Below, one piece after another: positions 57,715 to 64,000 of a stretch of DNA of 64,000 nucleotides. The stretch spans positions 11,781,186 through 11,845,185 of the forward strand of contig JARWIR010000013.1 of assembly GCA_029959085.1 (NCBI GenBank), written 5' to 3'. The DNA is from Nemophila menziesii. Its lineage: Eukaryota; Streptophyta; Magnoliopsida; Boraginales; Hydrophyllaceae. Position 1 is the stretch's first letter. Every line of letters begins with the position of its first letter. A program made the translations under genes and the position numbers. The notes below the pieces were generated by a model. It was not told the DNA's origin. It ran no database searches and worked only from the letters and a program-made list of their open reading frames with translations.

Positions 57715-58055
57715 TCGCGACTACACGTTTAGTCGCCAAAGCCTCAAAAGTAGTCGTTAGAAATGACTACTAACGACTACTTCATGTAGTCGTTAAATAG
57801 TCTAATATCTAGCGACTACACGTTGGCGGTGGGAAATTAATTAAAAAATACAAAAAAACACTAGCGACTACTTCATAAGTAGTCACGACTACTTCTTGTA
57901 GTCGTTAAACAAAATCTTTCTAACGACTACATTGTAGTCGAGAAACAGTCCCTGTAGTCGCTAAACACATGTAGTCGCTAGAGGCTATGGTCTTTAGCGA
58001 CTACCGCGCGTAGTCGCGAGAAGTTTAGTCGCTAGAGGCTTGTGCGGGAGTAGTG
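57715..58055. repeat. CACTA right terminal repeat and subterminal array
   Basis: About fifteen gactac/gtagtc motifs in both orientations (for example aacgactacttcatgtagtc, tagcgactacacg), ending in GGGAGTAGTG. These match the left array at 48222-48609. Confidence 0.9.
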
Positions 58056-60658
58056 ATAGATTGCAACCTCATATGACCTCCATGGTAGGAGAAAATCAAA
58101 GTGCATTCATTCCTAATATAATGATACAAGAAAATACGATGATTGCACATGAATTAATTACCCATATTAAAAGAAGGAAAAAAACCAAAAAAAATATATG
58201 GTTGCAGTTAAAGCTGATATTAAAAAAGCTTATGAATACATTGAATGGGATTTCTTACAAGATCTCCTAATTAAAATAGGTTTCAATAAAGATTGGGTAA
58301 GAAAACTAATGATTTGTATCACCACTGTAACCTACTCAATCTTAATTAATGGGGATATCCACCAAATTAAAAAACCTACCCGAGGAATTAGACAAGGTGA
58401 TCCTCTTTCACCTTTAATCTTCTGTCTAATTTCACAAACTCTAAATGATTTGATTAGAGATAAAAAAGAGAAAAACATTCTCAATGGAATTAAAATTGGA
58501 AATAGCTGCCCAGATATAACTCATTTACTCTTTGCAGATGACAGCCTTTTCTTCCTAAATGCTGATAATGTTGAAATACAATCCTTTAATGATGTTATGA
58601 ACAAGTATAAAAATGCAACTGGTTTATGTCTAAACCTTAATAAATGTGGAGTTATTTTTAGCCCAAACACTCCAGTTCTCATACAAAATATACTAACCCA
58701 AAGATTAAACATGAAAAAAACAAATAACCTAGGTACTTATCTAGGAATGCCTACTGAATGGAGTAGATCAAAATCCAAAGATCTTCAATTTTTAATTGAC
58801 AGAATCTTAAATAGATTTGAAAATTGGAAAACCCTATTCCTGTCAGAAGGAGGGAAGAAAATCTTAATAAAAGCAGTTATTCAAAGTCTTCCTAACTACT
58901 TTATGTCAAATTTTATTTTTCCAAAAAATATTATAAATAAAATCCATTCAATTATAGCCCAATTCTGGTGGGGTGATAAAGGAAAAAAAGAATACATTGG
59001 GCTAATTGGGATATACTCACTAGATCAAAATTTGAAGGTGGATTAGGATTCAGAGATCTACACCTAATGAATAAAGCTCTTTTAGGAAAACAAGCTTGGA
59101 ACCTAATAAATAAAGAAGACTCTCTTCTTTATAGACTCCTTAAAGGAAAATATTTTAATAATTGTAATTTCTTTGAAGCAAAATTAGGAAGCTCACCCTC
59201 ATGGGATGGAGAAGCTTACTAATAGGTAGAGATACATTTAAAAATAATATTAAATGGAAATTAGGTGATGGAAAGAATATTAATATGTATAAACATAATT
59301 GGATATGTGACATTAAAATACCTATCCAACCTAAAAACTCTAACCTAACTTGGGTTAACCAACTTATTAAAGAGGATAAATCTTGGGATATTGAACTCTT
59401 AAACCTTATTTACCCCAAAGAAATTAAAGAAAAAATTGAAAGAATGGTAATACCTAAACTTCTATGTAAAGATCAATTTAGTATAGATTACTGTAAAGAT
59501 GGCACTTATACAGTTCAGGAAACTTATCATAAACTAAAAGAGGATGAAACTACTCTCCAAAACATTAAAAATATGAATAACCCTACAACTTCTAATACTA
59601 GGGATAAAAAATTTGGAAACTTATTTGGAAAATGGAAACCCAAACAAAAATAAGAAATTTCATGTGGAGAACTATAAAAAACCTTTCATCTACAGGAGAT
59701 AACCTTTTTAAAAGGAAATGTGCAAAAGATAATATTTGTAAAATTTGTGATAATAATATTGAAACAGTGGAACATATGCTTTTCAGATGCCCTTGGGAAA
59801 AAAGTGTATGGTTTATTAGCCCTTTGAATTTAAAAACTGATAATGATACTACTTTAAACGTAGAACTTTGGATTTTAAATCATGTACAAAACATTATTAA
59901 AAAGTTTGATAATCATGATAGGATTTTTGAACTTATATGCATTATAATGTGGCATATATGGAAAGATAGAAATAATTTTATCTATAATGGAAAAAATGTG
60001 AACCTTTGAATACAGTTAGGAAAGCTACAGAGAATTGGAAAGAATATTATAAAATCTCAAACCCTAACGATTTAAACTTTCTAGATAAGTTAGAGGAAGT
60101 TAATAACATTAATGATATTGGAATAAATATTAATAATAATATTCCACATAATAAAAAATTCAAAGATAAGTGGAAAAAACCTCCACCAAATAAATTTAAA
60201 ATTAATTGTGATGCAGCTTTCTCCGATAAGGGAGCTGCAATAGCATGTTTAGTTAGAAACTCTAATGGGGAATTTGTAGCAGGTAATAGTTGGAAGATTG
60301 CGGCAGATTCGGTGTTAGAGGTAGAGGCCACGGGGATCTTGAAAGCTACAGAGATGGCTTCAAATATCCTTTTGGAAGCGTGATTATAGAGAATGACTCA
60401 GCCACTATTATGAAGTCTCTTTCGTCAGGGTTACCGGTGTTAAGTCATTCAATTAAAAACTTAGTTTGTAATATTTATTATTTTGCTGAACTATCATCTC
60501 CTTCTTTTTCCTTTGTAACTAGAAGTAGAAATGAGACAGCTGACTGGATTGCCAAACAGGAGCTTCTTAGCACTCTGCTTGGTAATTGGGGTGCTTGTAT
60601 CCCTACCCAGTTAGCTAATTTGATTTGTAATGAAGCCGAGCCCTCCGGGGTGGGCTAA
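58056..60658 (+). pseudogene. LINE ORF2, third piece (RT, thumb, zf-RVT, RNase H)
   Basis: Resumes RT: VGENQSAFIPNIMIQENTM, VAVKADIKKAYEYIEWDFL, GIRQGDPLSPLIFCL and the catalytic LLFADDSLFF (58527-58556). The thumb follows (NKCGVIFSPNTP, QFWWGDKGKK) to 59046. Frames change near 58195, 59030, 59200 and 59640. The zinc motif is CKICDNNIETVEHMLFRC (59738-59791). RNase H: INCDAAFSDKGAAIAC, SVLEVEATGILKATEM, then, after a shift near 60380, IIENDSATIMKSL and NETADWIAKQELL, ending EAEPSGVG at 60658. Damage is moderate and lies mainly outside the RT core. Confidence 0.9.
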
Positions 60659-60815
60659 ACCTTGTAACCTCTTCTACTATCTATATATTATTATGCATTT
60701 GAACAAAAAAAAATGGTTTCGTCATTAGTCAATAAAAAAAAATCACCTCTAGCGACTATTATTGGTCGCAAAAGTTAATTGCTAGTGTTTTCTCGTTAGA
60801 GGTCCACATTGGCGA

Positions 60816-61433
60816 CAGGGGCGGAGCCAGGATTTTTTGTTAGGGGGGTTCGGGGGCAACGACCCCGAAAAAAATTATTTTGCCGTATTTACACGATAAG
60901 TCTACGTATTATGCAAAAATTGCTAGATAGATCCTTATATAATGCTAAAATGCACTATAAATCCCTATATTGTGTAAAGATTGCAATATAAGTCTGAATA
61001 TTATTTTTTAAAATTAATTATTCAAAAAATTTCTTTTTTTTATTCAAAATAACATACATTTTGTTGCAAAAAAACAAAAAATCCTATAAATAAAATCATT
61101 TAAAGTCTAATAAAATAAATTTTAAAATTTAAGGGGCCCAAATGAAATTTTTTAAAACATTTAAGAGTTAATAACAAAAAAATCTTTGAAAAAAAATTAA
61201 AACGAACCAAGAAATTGAATATTTAATGGTATTTACGTTCCAATTTCGTTAATAAATTTTATTATTTGATAGAATTAATCTCTAAATTTTAAGTTAGGTA
61301 GGACTAATTTTATGCTATAATTTTTTTTAAATATATTTTTGTCTATTTAAAAAAAAGTAGGTTAAATTATAGTGGGCTGGATAAGTTGGGGTGGGCTGCA
61401 ACCCACCTCAGCCCACCCCTACATCCGCCCCTG
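60816..61433. mobile_element. hAT-type MITE with perfect 8-bp target duplication
   Basis: Ends CAGGGGCGGAGCCAGG (60816) and CATCCGCCCCTG (ending 61433) are inverted over ten bases (CAGGGGCGGA). The 8-bp sequence attggcga flanks it on both sides (60808-60815 and 61434-61441), as expected for hAT transposition. The 618-bp interior has no transposase. Confidence 0.92.
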
Positions 61434-61688
61434 ATTGGCGACCGTCACAGCCGCCAGAAGGAAATAATATTAGCGATCATTGCCATGGTTGGTAAAGATA
61501 TTGCTTTACTAACCATCAAGATCGTTGCAAATGTGTTAATCAATACCGAATACCAAGGTGGTCGACAAGTATGTCAAATCTCTAACGACTGTTGAGTGGT
61601 TACTAAATCCGATGTAACTTTTGAGACCACCTGATACTCATTGTAAGTATTATATTTTTTGCGACCACCCATCGATCACTAAAAGTTA

Positions 61689-62173
61689 TGCTCCAAAAAT
61701 AGTCCTAGGCGACCGCCTAGACACTAGAAAGTAGCCTACCTTACAGAAAAGGTCTAGGCGACCTCTAGGCGTTCCCGGGTGGATTTAGGCGGCTGTCTAG
61801 ACGGTCTGGAGGCTAAAAAATATTTAAAACTATTTTTTACACAAAAAACCAAAAATTGCATTTTTTAACTCAAAAAATTATATAAAACTATTTTGAGAAT
61901 TATATAAATCCAAAAAATATTATAAAATAATCGATTGGCATTCACTTTAATTGTTTAAATTATGTATTAAAAAAATAATTTATAATGCTGTGAGTTTTTT
62001 TCAAATATGTTTTCTTATTCTTTCTACTATATTGTGTAGATTTATAAATAAATAAACTAATAATATATTATAAATAAAATTAAAAACCGCCTAGAAGGAA
62101 AATGCCTAGTCCTCTAGCGCTCGAAGGTGGTCGACCACCCGCCTAAAGCCTAACGATTTTCAAAACACTGGCT
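61689..62173. mobile_element. Non-autonomous hAT-like element with cctaggcg-type termini
   Basis: The left end has ctccaaaaatagtcctaggcg and the right end, on the minus strand, opens CAGTGTTTTGAAAATCG and then ttaggctttaggcgg. Both ends are rich in nested ctaggcg/cgcctag motifs and the centre is A/T-rich. The flanks (taaaagtt, ttaaagta) are only roughly similar, so the target duplication is uncertain. Confidence 0.5.
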
Positions 62174-62479
62174 TAAAGTAGTTCAAAAACAAATCCTAAA
62201 TTTATTAATTTTCAATTCTTTAAAATCACACCTACTAAACCTAAAAACATACAAGCATATTAAATAAAAACACCAAAAGTGAATAATCAACACGTATAAG
62301 TTATTGTTTTATACAAATAATAATAATTTACTTATACTACTAGTCTGTTTTGTATATGTCTCTCTCAATGTCTATAAACTCATCATCACTATCGATGTGC
62401 ATCGTCTGGTGGCCATCAACCTTATCTGTGTACTGGTCACACGTTCGATTCTTCCTCATCATCTAAAATATTTGGATCG

Positions 62480-64000
62480 TTCTCTAATCTCTCTTGGTCA
62501 ATTTCGATGCATACTCCATTATTCATGTGTAATCCATCTATCTTAAGGTGTCATTCACAACATGTATCGAATCAGAGGCAATAAATATTGACTCGACACC
62601 CCAAACATATGCACTCCAACTATGACGATCATTCACTTACCAAAAATATTTCCATCCATCGTGTCGCGATACTTAACGTGTACTAAGTCATCAATGTAGA
62701 ACACATTCTTTACTTAATTGACTAGAATAAACGATTCATCTTTGTACCAATATGAACTAGTGTCGATTCTGGTCACACTTTGTTCATTTAGTATTTATCC
62801 CTTTTCGGTGTTATACCAGTTGCACTCGAACAACCTTACTTAATAATATTTTTTGAAATCTACCTTGAAGACGTTAACTAATTCACCATACAAACTAACA
62901 CTCTCAGCAAAACAACAGAACACCATAATCTACAGTGATTCGTTTTCACTCTTTCTCACGCGAGACCCATTTCAATCCATTAATGACACACGAATCATAC
63001 ATCCATAAGGTACGGTTGGGAACATCAAATACATGTTTTATCTTTGGTTACAACCGAATCGCAAGCTTCCTTCATGTGAAACACCTATTCATAGAAAAAA
63101 TAGCGAGCTTCACTGTATTGATTAATGAATTGATTTTAAAACATATTTTACCTTCTCCAAGATCCAATTGTTAAACCTAAGCCAATGAGTTTTTTCCACA
63201 TGTGCGTGACCCTTTGGAACTAGTATTGCCTTGTGTTCCCTGAAATACAATATATTTTCTTTACACAATGATATGAAAAATAAAGAAACAATGATTTTAT
63301 ATATATGGAAAGTACTTACTTCATATAAATTTGAATCTCATCACAATTTCGTGAAATTAACTAAACAAGTGTGTCATTTTAAATTTGAGAAAGAAAAAGG
63401 AAACTCTTTTTTTAACCAAGTGACATTAGGATTTGAAGATCGATATATCTCTTGGTTCCGGAAATAGATCTGCATATTTACCAAGATCGATAAACTTGGG
63501 GTTTTCCTCTTTAAGATAACATGATATGAATCTGAAAGTCTCTCCCACAACATAACCCACGACTATCAAACCTTCCGGTCTTACCATATTTCGTATGTAC
63601 TCATTTAACTTCTTCAAATAACACTCAAATGGGTACCTCCAACGTATCTGCACTGACCCACTAAGAAGTATTTCATCGTAGAAGTGTACGAAAGATAAAT
63701 TATAATATAAAAAACTGGTGGAAAAATCCTATCAAGTTGACACATCTGAGCGGTAACATTATTTTTCTTTTTGTTAATTCACGGACACTCAAATTACGTT
63801 TACAAACAATACATAAAATGTTACACAAACTCACGATGGCCTCGTTATCTACTTTATGCTCAATCAATCCCGTCACACTAGCAACAAAAGGGAATAACAT
63901 CATTATGTGACAGTCGTGGGGTTTCATTTCGATGATCTTCCCATTATCAATCACAATATTATTTCTCAAACTCGACGCAAAACCATCGAGAAACTTTTGG
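62480..64000 (-). pseudogene. TNP2/TNPD-type transposase remnant of the second CACTA element
   Basis: On the minus strand: end of the TNP2 core (63969-63700, IIEMKPHDCHIMMLFPFVAS), DUF4218 (63653-63426, MQIRWRYPFECYLKKLNEYI, then PEGLIVVGYVVGETF), a degraded middle, and DUF4216 (about 63003-62790, YDSCVINGLKWVSREKE and LFECNWYNTEKG). The order and motifs match the transposase at 53120-56601, but many residues differ and frames are broken, so this is another, older family member. Its N-terminal part lies beyond the window. Confidence 0.85.

Larger units (their letters stand above)
48222..58055 (-). mobile_element. CACTA (En/Spm) DNA transposon, 9.8 kb, with two genes
   Basis: Left end CACTACGCCGCGTC, right end GGGAGTAGTG (inverted CACTAC), flanked by the 3-bp duplication ATA (48219-48221 and 58056-58058) inside a LINE reverse transcriptase. 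Both ends carry arrays of the cgactac/gtagtcg motif. Two genes run on the minus strand: a TNP2-type transposase next to the right end and a Transposase_24-type gene next to the left end. The size and layout are those of a once-autonomous CACTA element. The transposase is damaged, while the second gene seems intact. Confidence 0.95.
46010..60713 (+). mobile_element. Plus-strand LINE split into three pieces by a solo LTR and a CACTA element
   Basis: LINE pieces: 46010-46850 (end of EN to start of RT), 48010-48221 (RT), 58056-60713 (RT, zinc region, RNase H, 3' UTR and A9 tail at 60705-60713). When the two insertions and one copy of each target duplication are set aside, the RT reading continues at both points (NG then NFF at the first, VN then RLQ at the second, apart from one prior base change). 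The element is 5'-truncated near 46010. It belongs to the same RNase H-bearing family as 27000-33479. Confidence 0.92.
60735..64000 (-). mobile_element. Second, degraded CACTA element, runs off the window
   Basis: Near the left edge are subterminal-like motifs (tctagcgactattattggtcgc, ttggcgaccgtcacagccgcc, gcgaccacccatcgatcac; 60739-61690) and at the right a minus-strand TNP2 remnant (62480-64000). A second gene like that of the first element is not seen, so the left part seems shortened. No clean CACTA terminus was found near 60714-60740. Two MITEs lie inside it. Confidence 0.6.

Overview
The window looks like repeat-dense nuclear DNA of a eudicot flowering plant. The reasons are two spliced or single-exon genes with clear Arabidopsis-type relatives (a PP2C phosphatase and BKI1), plant-type LINEs with a C-terminal RNase H, a CACTA (En/Spm) transposon, Stowaway-type MITEs, hAT-type MITEs and Copia fragments. 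I cannot name the species from sequence alone.

Only two host genes are well supported. A seven-exon PP2C phosphatase with a C-terminal zinc-ribbon-like tail lies at 7752-9499 (+). A single-exon BRI1 kinase inhibitor (BKI1) lies at 43609-44586 (+). A third, unrecognised ORF at 16005-16388 (-) has a TATA-like box upstream and may be a host gene or gene remnant.

Nearly everything else is mobile DNA. From left to right: a Copia 3' end and LTR carrying a tRNA-derived SINE (1-1500); LINE ORF1 and RNase H scraps (4.0-6.5 kb) with a small MITE; the PP2C gene; a 5'-truncated LINE landed just behind it (9.8-11.06 kb); a near-complete but broken LINE on the minus strand (11.1-15.9 kb); a decayed plus-strand LINE (17.3-20.8 kb) that adjoins a second Copia tail and LTR (20.8-22.15 kb); a minus-strand Copia leader with primer-binding site (22.15-22.5 kb); a Stowaway MITE; an RNase H-less LINE (24.1-26.1 kb); a near-full-length LINE with ORF1 and ORF2 (27.0-33.5 kb); a second Stowaway, a 22-bp minisatellite and a SINE (33.5-34.7 kb); a minus-strand LINE (34.9-38.8 kb); an RNase H-less LINE (39.1-40.6 kb); low-complexity and unassigned repeats up to BKI1.

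The most structured part is 46.0-60.7 kb. A plus-strand LINE there was hit twice inside its reverse transcriptase: once by an LTR element that is now a solo LTR (46851-48009, 5-bp target duplication), and once by a 9.8-kb CACTA element (48222-58055, 3-bp target duplication ATA). The CACTA carries two minus-strand genes: a TNP2/TNPD-type transposase (broken) and a Transposase_24/TNPA-like gene whose six exons all join in frame. Its terminal arrays of tagtcg/cgacta inverted motifs occur a third time inside the element, directly before the TATA box of the second gene. The array between the genes also includes forty copies of a 20-bp minisatellite. A second, degraded CACTA with its own TNP2 remnant runs off the right edge (about 60.7-64.0 kb) and was invaded by a hAT MITE that keeps a perfect 8-bp target duplication.
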